From: Pseudomonas sp. FP2196
Lineage (GTDB): Bacteria > Pseudomonadota > Gammaproteobacteria > Pseudomonadales > Pseudomonadaceae
NCBI RefSeq assembly: GCF_030687715.1
Contig: NZ_CP117445.1
Location: 864,501-928,500 of the forward strand
Length of the DNA: 64,000 bases
Direction of reading: 5' to 3'
Shown here: piece after piece, positions 53,765 through 62,792 of the stretch
Layout of the letters: every line of letters begins with the position of its first letter
How positions within the stretch are numbered: position 1 is the stretch's first letter
Translations under genes and position numbers: made by a program
The notes under the pieces: model-generated
Told to the model about the DNA's origin: nothing
Databases searched by the model: none
Seen by the model: only the letters and a program-made list of their open reading frames with translations

Positions 53765-53793
53765 ACTTTAGGGCGTGAGGGGCCTGAGATCAA
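53765..53793 (-). promoter_or_regulatory. Candidate sigma-70 promoter of speC
   Basis: Reading the minus strand, TTGATC (53793-53788), a 17-nt spacer and TAAAGT (53770-53765) match 4 of 6 at each box. Transcription would start near 53757 and give a leader of about 195 nt before speC. Other weak matches exist in this AT-rich stretch. Confidence 0.45.
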
Positions 53794-53969
53794 CTAAAAA
53801 TGTCGCGTTTTTGCAAGCTTCCGTCGTGCGGTCTTGCTCCGTTACTGATGTAACCGACCGATATGACAGGCTGATGTTCCCCGGCGCTCCGTTAGACACG
53901 GTTCGTGCATCATGGAAAAACAGAAATAAGGCCTGGTTTTTTAATTTCGAATAAGCCTCGGAAAAGGAC

Positions 53970-53985
53970 GAAATACTAGTATTTC
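53970..53985. promoter_or_regulatory. Perfect 16-bp palindrome upstream of the halovibrin-like gene
   Basis: GAAATACTAGTATTTC is an exact palindrome 79 nt before the gene start. The 502-nt gap (53563-54064) otherwise holds the speC leader and promoter and an AT-rich stretch (53930-54060) with no open frame of note. Symmetry and position suggest a regulator binding site. Confidence 0.5.
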
Positions 53986-54064
53986 TGACAGGTGTCTGCG
54001 CTCAGCTTTATTTTTATGATCGGCCCGGCAGCTCATTAATCAAATGGGCTTAGGGAGAATCGTA

Positions 54065-54985
54065 ATGAACAGATTATGGCTATGGTTGATTGTGTTTACG
54101 CTGTCCGGATGCGTGAGTCATGAGGTCGTGACGCCACCGGGTCCCGTTCCTCAAGAGCAACAAGTTGGCGCCCAGGCATCGGGGGTGATGGCCCCGTTGC
54201 CTGGGCCGGAAACCGCGGTCTTCCTGACACAGAGATATAACGACAAGAGAAACATGTGCCGAGACAACCCGTCAGCGCCCGCATTCCTGTGTACCGGAGT
54301 CATGCTCAGAGCGACACAACCTTCTACCCAGTACCATTTCTGGAATCCCAATCCATCGTCGACCGGTGTGTCTTTTTCGTACCTGCGGGCGGATGCGAAG
54401 TTCAGCAAGTTGGTCTTCGGCTATAACAACGGATTTATTTTTTATCCGTATTTTTTCAAACCGCACGGAAAAATCGAGCCGGAAATACTTTGCTTCTTTC
54501 CCGTGGACGGTGCAACGAACGGCCGTCCTGATCAGGGATGTGGCCAAAGTCCGGGGATAGCGGCCAGTCGGCCTTGCCAGGACCAAGGCATCAATACCGC
54601 TGCTCAATATATGACTCATTACAATCAGAGCCCGAGCAAATATGGAACTCTCTGCGGTTTCAATGTGCGCGACTCTCTGAATCAAGGAGCCACGACGGCT
54701 TTCAACGAAGCGATCAAGGCTCAAGGGCAGGGTGGAAACTTTGCCTTCGCCACGCAGAATGAATTCCGTCTGGCCAAGTGGGCACAGGACCTGGGGCCGA
54801 CAGTGCCGATCGAGGCGGTTTTTTATGTGAACGATTCGGGCAAGGCCGGCGCGCAGTATGACCAGCGAGATTTCAAGGAGCAGACGGGTATCTGGGTTCC
54901 TGCGATCAGGATCACGTTGCCGCAGACAACGGGGGCTGCTGTGCGGTTCGATTTCATCCCCGCAGACCAGGCCATTTCTTCCTGA
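54065..54985 (+). CDS. Halovibrin (HvnA)-like lipoprotein
   Basis: A 306-residue predicted lipoprotein. The signal MNRLWLWLIVFTLSGC ends in a lipobox (LSGC, Cys16), so it is likely anchored to a membrane facing the periplasm or outside. The mature part has RYNDKRNMCRDNPSAPAFLC, FSYLRADAKFSKLVFGYNNG and RDFKEQTGIWVPAIRITLP. These recall Pseudomonas proteins annotated as halovibrin HvnA, related to secreted NAD-glycohydrolases of Vibrio; I name it from memory. Six Cys in the mature part may form disulfides. It has no functional neighbour and differs in base composition from flanking genes. Confidence 0.65.
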   Translation: MNRLWLWLIVFTLSGCVSHEVVTPPGPVPQEQQVGAQASGVMAPLPGPETAVFLTQRYNDKRNMCRDNPSAPAFLCTGVMLRATQPSTQYHFWNPNPSSTGVSFSYLRADAKFSKLVFGYNNGFIFYPYFFKPHGKIEPEILCFFPVDGATNGRPDQGCGQSPGIAASRPCQDQGINTAAQYMTHYNQSPSKYGTLCGFNVRDSLNQGATTAFNEAIKAQGQGGNFAFATQNEFRLAKWAQDLGPTVPIEAVFYVNDSGKAGAQYDQRDFKEQTGIWVPAIRITLPQTTGAAVRFDFIPADQAISS

Positions 54986-54995
54986 TCAGAGCGGA

Positions 54996-55027
54996 CCGCC
55001 CGTGCCCCTTGAAAGGGACGCGGGCGG
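54996..55027. terminator. Hairpin between convergent halovibrin-like gene and opuCA
   Basis: CCGCCCGTGCCCCTT and AAGGGACGCGGGCGG pair with one internal mismatch. It fills the 49-nt space between the two stops and probably ends both transcripts. Confidence 0.75.
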
Positions 55028-55034
55028 CCTTCTG

Positions 55035-56192
55035 TCAGGCCGGTGCAGTCTCGGCGGGAGAGACGATGCTGGTCTTGCCCCCTCGGGATCTGCCCGAGCT
55101 CAGATAAGCCGCAATCGACTCCTGCGTCACCTCGCCAAGGAACACCCGCTCGGCATCCATCACCGGCAGCCACGCACGGTTGAACTCGTACATGCGCGAC
55201 AGCAGGATGCGCAGGTGTTCGTCGTACGCCGCCGTGGCGTTGAACTCACGCAGGTACTGCGCGCAGGTGCCAGTCTGGCGGTGCAGGTCGCGACGACGCA
55301 CATAACCCAGCGCCTTGTTCTCGGAGCAAGTGACGACGACATAACGACGGTCATGCTCATCCATCAATTCCAGCGCATCGGCCACCGGGGTTTCCGGGCT
55401 CACCGACGGCGCATTGTCCGCCGCGTCTTCAGCCTTCACCAGCAACAGACGTTTCAACGTGCTGTCCTGACCGACGAAGTTGCTCACGAAGTCGTCCGCC
55501 GGATGCGCGAGCAGGGTGTCCGGGTGATCGATCTGCAACAGTTTGCCGGCACGGAAGATTGCGATCTTGTCGCCGAGTTTGATCGCTTCGTCGATGTCGT
55601 GGCTGACCATGATCACGGTCTTGTTCAGCGCGCGCTGCATCTCGAAGAACTCGTTCTGGATCATCTCGCGGTTGATCGGGTCGACCGCGCCGAACGGTTC
55701 GTCCATCAGCAACAGCGGTGCGTCGGCCGCCAGTGCGCGGATCACGCCGATGCGCTGTTGCTGGCCACCGGACAACTCGCGTGGATAGCGATGCAGATAT
55801 TGCTTGGGCTCAAGCTTGATCATGCTCATCAGTTCGCGGGCGCGGTCGTGGCATTTCTGTTTGTCCCAACCGAGCAGTTTCGGCACCACGACGATGTTCT
55901 CTTCGATGGTCATGTTCGGGAACAGACCGATCTGCTGGATCACATAGCCAATATTGCGGCGCAGGGTCACTTCGTCGAGGTCGGTGGTGTCTTCGCCGTT
56001 GATCAGGATCTTGCCCGAGGTCGGTTTGATCAGGCGGTTGATCATTTTCAGCGTGGTGCTTTTGCCGCAGCCCGATGGCCCGAGGAACACACAGATTTCG
56101 CCTTCATTGACGGTCAGGCTCACCGAGTCCACGGCTTTGACATCTTTGCCGTTGCTTTGGAAGGTCTTGCTGAGGTTTTGAAGTTCGATCAT
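55035..56192 (-). CDS. opuCA: Glycine betaine/carnitine/choline-type ABC transporter ATPase OpuCA
   Basis: The 385-residue ATPase of an osmoprotectant importer. The ABC domain (about 1-240) has Walker A GPSGCGKST, signature LSGGQQQRIGVIRALA and Walker B LLLMDEPFGAVDP. Two CBS motifs follow (about 250-375), which in OpuA-type ATPases sense ionic strength. I chose ATG 56192 (MIELQNLSKTFQSNG); the open frame extends further upstream, but that part overlaps opuCB more deeply. The start overlaps the opuCB stop by 4 nt. It is the last gene of the operon. Confidence 0.93.
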   Translation of the reverse strand: MIELQNLSKTFQSNGKDVKAVDSVSLTVNEGEICVFLGPSGCGKSTTLKMINRLIKPTSGKILINGEDTTDLDEVTLRRNIGYVIQQIGLFPNMTIEENIVVVPKLLGWDKQKCHDRARELMSMIKLEPKQYLHRYPRELSGGQQQRIGVIRALAADAPLLLMDEPFGAVDPINREMIQNEFFEMQRALNKTVIMVSHDIDEAIKLGDKIAIFRAGKLLQIDHPDTLLAHPADDFVSNFVGQDSTLKRLLLVKAEDAADNAPSVSPETPVADALELMDEHDRRYVVVTCSENKALGYVRRRDLHRQTGTCAQYLREFNATAAYDEHLRILLSRMYEFNRAWLPVMDAERVFLGEVTQESIAAYLSSGRSRGGKTSIVSPAETAPA

Positions 56193-56842
56193 TTGAGGAG
56201 TCCTTTTGGAGTCAGCGAACGTTGCAGCCACTGCAGGAAGAGGTCGGCGAAGATCGCCAGAAGACTGACCAGCAGCGCGCCGACGATAAGCATCGACATG
56301 TCGCTGCGGCTGATGGAGGCGAGGATCAACACACCGAGGCCGCCGGCGCCGATGGTCGCGGCAATGGTCATCACGCCGATGTTCATCACCACGGCGGTGC
56401 GCACACCGGCGAGGATCACCGGCACGGCGATTGGCAGCTCGACCATGCGCAGGCGCTGGCCGAAGGTCATGCCGATGCCGCGTGCGGCTTCACGGATACC
56501 CGGTTCGACGCCCGTCAATGCGAGGTAGGTGTTGCGCATGATCGGCAGCAGTGAATAAAGGAACACAGCGGTGATCGCCGGCATCGGGCCGAGGCCCTGG
56601 CCGAACTTGGAGTAGAACGGCAGCAGCAGGCCGAACAGCGCAATCGACGGCACGGTCAGCAGCACCGTGGCGCTGGCCTGCAAGGGGCCGGCGAGTGTCG
56701 GAAAGCGCGTCATCAAAATGCCCAGCGGCACGCCGACGACGATGGCTAAGGTCACGGCGATGCCAACGAGGGTGATGTGCTGCCAGGTCAGGTGCATCAC
56801 CTGCTGCCAGTCGAGATGGGAAAAGGCGTTCAAGAATTCCAT
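56189..56842 (-). CDS. opuCB: Osmoprotectant ABC transporter permease OpuCB
   Basis: A 217-residue inner-membrane permease with about five or six membrane segments. The ABC-permease loop is GIREAARGIGMTFGQRLRMV, near residue 127, which docks with OpuCA. Together with OpuCD it forms the translocation path. ATG 56842 follows GAGAGGAG. It lies 13 nt after opuCC and overlaps opuCA, so the operon is tightly coupled. Confidence 0.93.
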   Translation of the reverse strand: MEFLNAFSHLDWQQVMHLTWQHITLVGIAVTLAIVVGVPLGILMTRFPTLAGPLQASATVLLTVPSIALFGLLLPFYSKFGQGLGPMPAITAVFLYSLLPIMRNTYLALTGVEPGIREAARGIGMTFGQRLRMVELPIAVPVILAGVRTAVVMNIGVMTIAATIGAGGLGVLILASISRSDMSMLIVGALLVSLLAIFADLFLQWLQRSLTPKGLLK

Positions 56843-56855
56843 GACTTCTCCTCTC

Positions 56856-57749
56856 TTAGTTCAGTGGATGCTGACGCAGGAAATCGGCGGCAACCGACGA
56901 TGGGCTTTCGTGATCGACATCGACCCGCGCGTTGAGCTGGCGCATGGTTTCGTCATCGAACAGTTCGGCCAGCGGCTTGAGCTGCTCGGCGAGTTGCGGG
57001 TGGGCATCGAGGTAGGCCTGACGCACCACGGGAGCTGCGGTGTAGTCAGGGAAGTAATGCTTGTCGTCTTCCAGCAGCTTGAGGCCGAAAGCGTTCAGGC
57101 GACCGTCGGTGGTGTAGACCAGACCGGCAAACACCTGACCGTTGCGCAGCGCGGTATAAACCAGCCCCGCGTCCATCTGGCGGATGTTCTTGCGGCTCAG
57201 GTTCATGTCGTAGAGTTTGACCATGCCGTCCAGACCGTCAGAACGGTTGGCGAACTCGGTATCCAGCGCCACCAGATGATTGGTCTTGGCCTCAGCGCGC
57301 AGCACTTCATTCAACTGGCTGATGTTGCCGATCTGTGGATATTCCTCAGCCACGTTTTTCGGCAGGGCGAGGGCGTAGGTATTGCTGAATTTCGACGGCG
57401 TGAGCCACACCAGTCCCTTCTTCGCGTCGAGTTCTTTGACCCGGGCGTAGGACTGGGCGCTGTCGAGTTTTTCGGTGACGTGGTTGTAAGCCACCAAGGA
57501 GACGCCGGTGTATTCCCAGAGCATGTCCAGTTGCCCGCTTTCGTGGGCGCTGCGGGCCAGGTTGCTGCCCAGACCGCCGGTGACCTGCGCGTCGTAGCCT
57601 TTGCTGCGCAGGTATTGCGAGGTGATTTCCGCGAGCAGGGTTTGCTCGGTGAACACCCGGGCACCGATGCGGATAACCGGTTTTTCTGCGGCTTGCGCCA
57701 ATCCTGCGAACAGCAGGGCGCAGCCTAAGATCAAGCTAAGTCGTTTCAT
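56856..57749 (-). CDS. opuCC: Osmoprotectant ABC transporter substrate-binding protein OpuCC
   Basis: A 297-residue periplasmic binding protein of the OpuAC/ProX type with a signal peptide (MKRLSLILGCALLFAGLAQA). LLFAGLAQA reads as a signal peptidase I site, not a clear lipobox. The mature part has IRIGARVFTEQTLLAEITSQ and the ligand-region WEYTGVSLV. I chose ATG 57749 because AAGGA lies 6 nt upstream; the ATG at 57755 directly abuts that site. Ligand is likely betaine, choline or carnitine. Confidence 0.9.
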   Translation of the reverse strand: MKRLSLILGCALLFAGLAQAAEKPVIRIGARVFTEQTLLAEITSQYLRSKGYDAQVTGGLGSNLARSAHESGQLDMLWEYTGVSLVAYNHVTEKLDSAQSYARVKELDAKKGLVWLTPSKFSNTYALALPKNVAEEYPQIGNISQLNEVLRAEAKTNHLVALDTEFANRSDGLDGMVKLYDMNLSRKNIRQMDAGLVYTALRNGQVFAGLVYTTDGRLNAFGLKLLEDDKHYFPDYTAAPVVRQAYLDAHPQLAEQLKPLAELFDDETMRQLNARVDVDHESPSSVAADFLRQHPLN

Positions 57750-57770
57750 ATTCATTCCTTCGCAAAAGCC

Positions 57771-58487
57771 TTAAGACGGGCGCAAACCGCGTTCCAGCCA
57801 GAGACGGCTGGCGAGGGTGACCACGCCATCGAGCAGCAAGGCCAGCAGCGCGGTGCACGCGGCGCCAAGCAGCAGTTGCGGCTGATTGTTCAGGGCGATG
57901 CCAGGGAAGATCAGGCTGCCGAGGCTGTTGGCGCCGATCAGGAACGCCAGCGGCGCGGTACCGACGTTGATCGCCAGCGCGACACGCACGCCACCGACAA
58001 TGATTGGCACGGCGTTGGGCAACTCGACTCGCCACAGCACCTGACGCGGCGTCATGCCGATGCCGACGGCGGCTTCTTTGAGTGAACCCTGGACGTTTTT
58101 CAGGCCTTCGTAGGTGTTGCGTACAATCGGCAGCAACGAGGCGAGGAATAAAGCGAAGATCGCCGGACCACTGCCGATGCCCAGAATCCCCAGGGCAATC
58201 GCGAGTACAGCCAACGGCGGCACGGTGTTACCGATATTGAAGATCTGCATGAAGCGTTCAGCGCGGCCGACCATGGTCGGGCGACTGAGGAAGATACCGG
58301 CGGGGATGCCCACGACAAGGGCGGCCAGCATTGAAGCGAGGACGAGAATCAGATGAGCTTGCAGGTAAAACAACAAATCGTCGCGGTAGTGTTCGATCGT
58401 GTTGATGCCGATCCAGTGGACCAGCAGGGCCAGGAGCGCGATAACCACCGCACCTCCCATCAGCCCTTTGCCATAGCGGATAGCCAC
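57771..58487 (-). CDS. opuCD: Osmoprotectant ABC transporter permease OpuCD
   Basis: A 238-residue permease with about six membrane segments and the coupling loop SLKEAAVGIGMTPRQVLWRV. It is the second permease of the system and the first gene of the opuCD-opuCC-opuCB-opuCA transcript. The start is GTG 58487 with AAGGAG 8 nt upstream. The promoter must lie in the 330-nt gap to prfC; I could not place it confidently. Confidence 0.92.
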   Translation of the reverse strand: MAIRYGKGLMGGAVVIALLALLVHWIGINTIEHYRDDLLFYLQAHLILVLASMLAALVVGIPAGIFLSRPTMVGRAERFMQIFNIGNTVPPLAVLAIALGILGIGSGPAIFALFLASLLPIVRNTYEGLKNVQGSLKEAAVGIGMTPRQVLWRVELPNAVPIIVGGVRVALAINVGTAPLAFLIGANSLGSLIFPGIALNNQPQLLLGAACTALLALLLDGVVTLASRLWLERGLRPS

Positions 58488-58774
58488 AGGCGGACTCCTT
58501 TTTTATAGTCGGCGAGCGCAATCCCGTGTGGCATGCCAAACCTTGGCTGCCGGGAAAAACGTTCGCGAGAAGCAGCTCCCTCAGCACCGGCAAAAAGCGG
58601 TCTGAAAGCGAGCCATGAGCGCAGCCTCGTCAGGCTAACTTGCTGATTTTTCAGCCCCTGACGAAATGTCGTAACAGGGGATGGACGTCTCCGTGCTTTA
58701 AAAGGTTCCCATCTGAGGCAGCATTTGGCCACCCTTAATGTGCTCAACGGTTCGGTTATTGCAATGACTTGGGC

Positions 58775-58780
58775 TATAAT
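58775..58780 (+). promoter_or_regulatory. Candidate -10 box of prfC
   Basis: TATAAT is a perfect -10 hexamer 38 nt before the prfC start; no good -35 lies 17 nt upstream (TCGGTT). The 330-nt gap 58488-58817 otherwise holds the opuCD ribosome site and no gene or repeat that I recognise. Confidence 0.5.
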
Positions 58781-58817
58781 CGCGGCCCTTTTTTGAATCA
58801 CCGCCAGGCGATTTCCC

Positions 58818-60401
58818 ATGACCAACCAGGCCGCCGAAGTCGCGAAACGCCGCACTTTCGCCATTATTTCCCACCCCGATGCCGGTAAAACCACGATCAC
58901 CGAAAAGCTCCTGTTGATGGGCAAGGCGATTGCTGTGGCCGGCACGGTGAAATCCCGTAAATCCGACCGCCATGCGACATCCGACTGGATGGAGATGGAG
59001 AAACAGCGGGGTATTTCCATTACCACGTCGGTCATGCAGTTCCCGTATCGCGACCACATGGTCAACCTGCTCGACACCCCGGGCCACGAAGACTTCTCCG
59101 AAGATACCTACCGCACCCTGACGGCGGTGGACTCGGCATTGATGGTTCTCGACGGCGGTAAGGGCGTTGAGCCACGGACCATCGCGCTGATGGACGTCTG
59201 CCGTCTGCGTGACACGCCGATCGTCAGTTTCATCAACAAGCTCGACCGTGACATCCGCGACCCGATCGAACTGCTCGACGAGATCGAAGCCGTTCTGAAG
59301 ATCAAGGCTGCGCCGATCACCTGGCCGATCGGTTGCTACCGCGACTTCAAAGGTGTGTATCACCTGGCCGACGACTACATCATTGTCTACACCGCCGGTC
59401 ACGGTCACGAACGCACCGAGACCAAGATCATCGAGAAACTCGACTCCGACGAAGCGCGCGCGCATCTGGGCGACGAGTACGACCGCTTCATCGAACAGCT
59501 GGAACTGGTGCAGGGTGCCTGCCACGAGTTCAACCAGCAGGAGTTCCTCGACGGTCAACTGACCCCGGTGTTCTTCGGCACCGCGCTGGGCAACTTCGGT
59601 GTCGACCACGTCCTCGACGCCGTTGTTGACTGGGCGCCGCGCCCGCTCGCGCGCGTGGCCAACGAGCGCACCGTGGAGCCGGTGGAAGAGAAGTTCTCGG
59701 GCTTCATCTTCAAGATCCAGGCGAACATGGACCCGAAACACCGCGACCGTATCGCCTTCATGCGCATCTGCTCGGGCAAGTACGAGAAAGGCATGAAAAT
59801 GCGCCACGTGCGTACCGGCAAGGACGTGCGCATCGGCGACGCCCTGACGTTCTTCTCTTCCGAGCGTGAGCAACTGGAAGAGGCATACGCCGGCGACATC
59901 ATCGGTCTGCACAACCACGGCACCATCCAGATCGGCGACACCTTCAGCGAAGGCGAAAGCCTGGGCTTCACCGGTATCCCGCACTTCGCCCCGGAACTGT
60001 TCCGTCGCGTGCGTCTGCGTGATCCGCTGAAATCCAAGCAACTGCGTCAGGGTTTGCAGCAGTTGGCTGAAGAGGGCGCGACCCAGGTGTTCTTCCCGGA
60101 GCGCAGCAACGACATCATTCTCGGCGCCGTTGGTGTGCTGCAGTTCGATGTGGTCGCCAGTCGTTTGAAAGAGGAATACAAGGTCGAGTGCTCGTATGAG
60201 CCGATCACTGTGTACTCCGCGCGCTGGATCGAATGCAGCGACAAGAAGAAGCTTGAGGAATTCTCCAACAAGGCTGTGGAAAACCTGGCAGTCGATGGCG
60301 GTGGTCACCTGACTTACCTCGCTCCGACGCGGGTTAACCTGGCGTTGATGGAAGAGCGTTGGCCGGATGTGAAATTCCGCGCGACGCGTGAGCATCACTA
60401 A
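58818..60401 (+). CDS. prfC: Peptide chain release factor 3 (RF3)
   Basis: RF3 is the GTPase that recycles RF1 and RF2 from the ribosome after termination. The 527-residue protein has the G domain at the N-terminus ([38 protein letters not shown]). EF-G-like domains II and III follow, and a C-terminal part with FRATREHH ends it. Length is normal. A strong terminator follows 20 nt after the stop, so it is probably monocistronic. Confidence 0.97.
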   Translation: MTNQAAEVAKRRTFAIISHPDAGKTTITEKLLLMGKAIAVAGTVKSRKSDRHATSDWMEMEKQRGISITTSVMQFPYRDHMVNLLDTPGHEDFSEDTYRTLTAVDSALMVLDGGKGVEPRTIALMDVCRLRDTPIVSFINKLDRDIRDPIELLDEIEAVLKIKAAPITWPIGCYRDFKGVYHLADDYIIVYTAGHGHERTETKIIEKLDSDEARAHLGDEYDRFIEQLELVQGACHEFNQQEFLDGQLTPVFFGTALGNFGVDHVLDAVVDWAPRPLARVANERTVEPVEEKFSGFIFKIQANMDPKHRDRIAFMRICSGKYEKGMKMRHVRTGKDVRIGDALTFFSSEREQLEEAYAGDIIGLHNHGTIQIGDTFSEGESLGFTGIPHFAPELFRRVRLRDPLKSKQLRQGLQQLAEEGATQVFFPERSNDIILGAVGVLQFDVVASRLKEEYKVECSYEPITVYSARWIECSDKKKLEEFSNKAVENLAVDGGGHLTYLAPTRVNLALMEERWPDVKFRATREHH

Positions 60402-60421
60402 GCGCTGAGCTGGTGTGTTCG

Positions 60422-60457
60422 AAAGCCCCCTCGGTGTAGGCCTTGGGGGCTTTTTTT
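60422..60457 (+). terminator. Intrinsic terminator of prfC
   Basis: AAAGCCCCC and GGGGGCTTT pair around a 14-nt loop and run into seven T. Confidence 0.93.
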
Positions 60458-61148
60458 GCTTGGTTGGTTTGGGTGTATATCCGTTTCTGCGGGTGTTGCG
60501 GCTGACGGTTTCGCCCTTACGGCGACTCACTTTTTTACAAGCGCCAAAAAAAGTAAGCAAAAAACGCTTGCTCCTACGTTCGGCCCGCTCGCTGGGGCTC
60601 GGGGTTCCTTCGCTCCGGGATCGATCCGGGCGCAGCGTCTCCGGTTTGCTTCGCTGCACCTCCTCTCGCTGTGTTTGGCTTCGCCAAACGGTCGCTGCGC
60701 TCCCACCCCCGGATCAATCCCTCCACTCAGCCTTCCGACGTCGCCCGTGGATCAAGATCAAAAGCTGCAGCCGAGCTAACGCTCATCCTGTGTAGGCGCT
60801 GCCGAAAGCTGCGATCTTTTGATCTTGATTTTGCTTTTCTGTGGGAGCCTGGCTTGCCAGCGATGGCGGCCTGCCAGCCGACCTGTTTTTTGCAGTTGTA
60901 CTCAATCCAATTGTAGGCGTGAGCCTGCTCGCGATAACGGCCCGACAGACGACCATTTTCTAGCTGAGTGCACTCAACAACTAAGCTGCCGAAGGCAGCA
61001 AAGTCAAAAGATCGCAGTCTGCGGCCGCTCCTACAGGGGGATGTAGGGCGACTCCGTTTTTGTCGGATCAATGTACTGGAACGCGACAACCAGCCTGTTG
61101 AACGTTAGTGTTCCAGCTCCCCGCAAGTCGTTTTGAGAGGTCAATGGA
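60458..61148. repeat. Non-coding repeat-rich region
   Basis: About 690 nt without a credible gene. 60500-60770 holds a Pseudomonas dispersed sequence type (gtttcgcccttacggcgactcacttttttacaagcgcc, split in life by many copies; contains GGCTCGGGGTTCCTTCGCTC). 60789-60826 and 61004-61036 are oppositely oriented REP arms (TGTAGGCGCTGCCGAAAGCT; AGATCGCAGTCTGCGGCCGC). TGTGGGAGCCTGGCTTGCCA near 60840 and a related piece near 60913 are another REP type. CTGGAAC (61076) and GTTCCAG (61110) form a small inverted repeat before the MFS gene. Confidence 0.75.
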
Positions 61149-62363
61149 ATGACGAGTCGCCTGACTCACTTGCTACGCCTGGACGGCTATTTCAGCATCA
61201 TGGCCTGGGTGCTCGCGGCGCTGCTGTTCATCAATCGCTTGAGCAGCATGGTCAAGCTGTTCATGGCCGTGTATCTGCGTCAGGAACTGGGGCTGGCGAT
61301 TGAGACCGTTGGCTGGCTGCTGTCCGGTTATGGCGCGGGACTGTTGATCGGTTCGATGGTCGGCGGGTTGCTCAGCGACCGCTTTCCCACCGCACGGCTT
61401 ACGGCAGCGCTGTTTTTCCTGTCGGCCTGGACCTTGCTGCTGTTGGGACTGGTCACCGAGGTGCCGTGGCTCGCGGCGTTGCTGCTATTAAGCGGCGTGC
61501 TTGACGGGGCGATCCGCACGCTGCATCAGCGGCTGATCATGGAGTATTGCGAAACCGCGCAACGCTCACGCGCGCAGGCTTTGAGCCGGGTCGCGCGCAA
61601 CCTCGGCATGGCGGCTGCCGGCATTGCTGGCGGGCTGCTGGCGCAGACCGATTTTCGCTGGGTGTTCTTCGCCAGTGCGGCGATGACGCTGCTGGCCTTG
61701 CTATGGTTTGTGCGCACGACATGGCGTCGTTCGGTGCTCGCACCGGAGCACTCGGCCGATAGCACTGAAACACCGGGCGTCCCGTATCACGACCGGCCAT
61801 TTCTATGGCTGTTGGCTGCGGCCATTCTGCTCGGCATGGCCTTCGATACGGTCTACAGCACGCTCGGCAATTACCTGACCGATTATTACCGCCTGAGCAC
61901 CGAGGTCATCGGCTGGCAGTTCGCCTTGAACGCGGTGTTGGTGGTGACCTTGCAGATTCCGCTGAGCCATTGGGGCGAGCGCTGGGGTGTGCGTGCACAA
62001 CTGGTCGCCGGTTGCGTGTTGCTGGCAATCGGGCTGGGCATGTTACCGCTCGGTTCCGGGCTGGCTTATGTCTGTTTGTCGACGCTGATCTGGACACTGG
62101 GCGAGGCGCTGTTCATGCCGCCGCTGAATGTACTGGTCATGCAGCACGCACAGGGTGGCAAAAGCGGACAGTATTTCGGGCTGTTTTTCATGTGCTGGAG
62201 TGCCAGCGCATTGTTGTCGCCAGTGCTGAACGGGCAGATCTACGGCCATTTCGGCGGGCACAGTGTCTGGGCAGTCAGTGCCGTACTCGCGCTGGCGGCG
62301 ATCCCGTTGGCGTGGCGGGCAACCCATGTGGCCCGCCTCGAAGTGGCTACCTGTCCTGCTTAG
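61149..62363 (+). CDS. MFS transporter
   Basis: A 404-residue major facilitator with twelve hydrophobic segments. The motif-A-like loop GGLLSDRFPTARLTAAL lies between helices 2 and 3, near residue 75. The second half has a parallel SHWGERWGVRAQLVAG. The family resembles drug or metabolite exporters (MdtH/YajR-type), but the substrate cannot be told. There is no regulator next to it. The ATG follows GAGAGG with 8 nt spacing. A 159-nt gap separates it from the small acidic gene. Confidence 0.88.
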   Translation: MTSRLTHLLRLDGYFSIMAWVLAALLFINRLSSMVKLFMAVYLRQELGLAIETVGWLLSGYGAGLLIGSMVGGLLSDRFPTARLTAALFFLSAWTLLLLGLVTEVPWLAALLLLSGVLDGAIRTLHQRLIMEYCETAQRSRAQALSRVARNLGMAAAGIAGGLLAQTDFRWVFFASAAMTLLALLWFVRTTWRRSVLAPEHSADSTETPGVPYHDRPFLWLLAAAILLGMAFDTVYSTLGNYLTDYYRLSTEVIGWQFALNAVLVVTLQIPLSHWGERWGVRAQLVAGCVLLAIGLGMLPLGSGLAYVCLSTLIWTLGEALFMPPLNVLVMQHAQGGKSGQYFGLFFMCWSASALLSPVLNGQIYGHFGGHSVWAVSAVLALAAIPLAWRATHVARLEVATCPA

Positions 62364-62522
62364 CTGAATCGGTACTAGGGATTATTCAAAAGTGTTCTGC
62401 CGGGCGGCGGCATTTCTATGGCTTCGATAACGTCCTGTCTGGTGAACCCGGCTGATCGGAACTAGATTTCATTCAGCGCCGGATCGGCATTGGTGTTTCA
62501 CCTGCACAGGATGGAATCGATC

Positions 62523-62777
62523 ATGAAAAACAGGTTGCTACGGGTTTTGCTGCTGTTGAAAGTGATGGTCATGCTGTCCCTCGGCACCGCGACGGCCTGG
62601 GCCGAATGCGAGGAACATGATTCCCAGGCGTTCAACGGGCAGGTGGGGCATAGCGGGTTGATGCTCGCCAAGTCCGAATCCGAGCCGGGCGATCAGGGGC
62701 AGGGCGGCAGCGAGGATGATGACGACTCGACAACCGATGAGCCGGACAGCGATGACGAGGGCGACAGCCAGACGTAG
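62523..62777 (+). CDS. Small secreted acidic protein of unknown function
   Basis: An 84-residue protein with a Sec signal peptide (MKNRLLRVLLLLKVMVMLSL, then GTATAWA, cleavage likely after AWA near residue 27). The mature part is about 57 residues. Its C-terminal 35 are almost all Asp, Glu, Ser, Thr and Gly (for example GSEDDDDSTTDEPDSDDEGD). It has one Cys (near residue 29) and a His pair region. Acidic low-complexity tails often bind Ca(II) or other cations; that is a guess. I chose ATG 62523 because the signal starts there. I do not recognise the family. Confidence 0.65.
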   Translation: MKNRLLRVLLLLKVMVMLSLGTATAWAECEEHDSQAFNGQVGHSGLMLAKSESEPGDQGQGGSEDDDDSTTDEPDSDDEGDSQT

Positions 62778-62792
62778 ATTTCAGGCAAAAGA

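Noticed and set aside
60415..60916. Overlapping open frames of 80-126 codons after prfC
   Set aside because: They lie in a dispersed repeat, begin inside the prfC terminator, and are rich in Arg, Ser and Pro, as expected from random GC-rich DNA.
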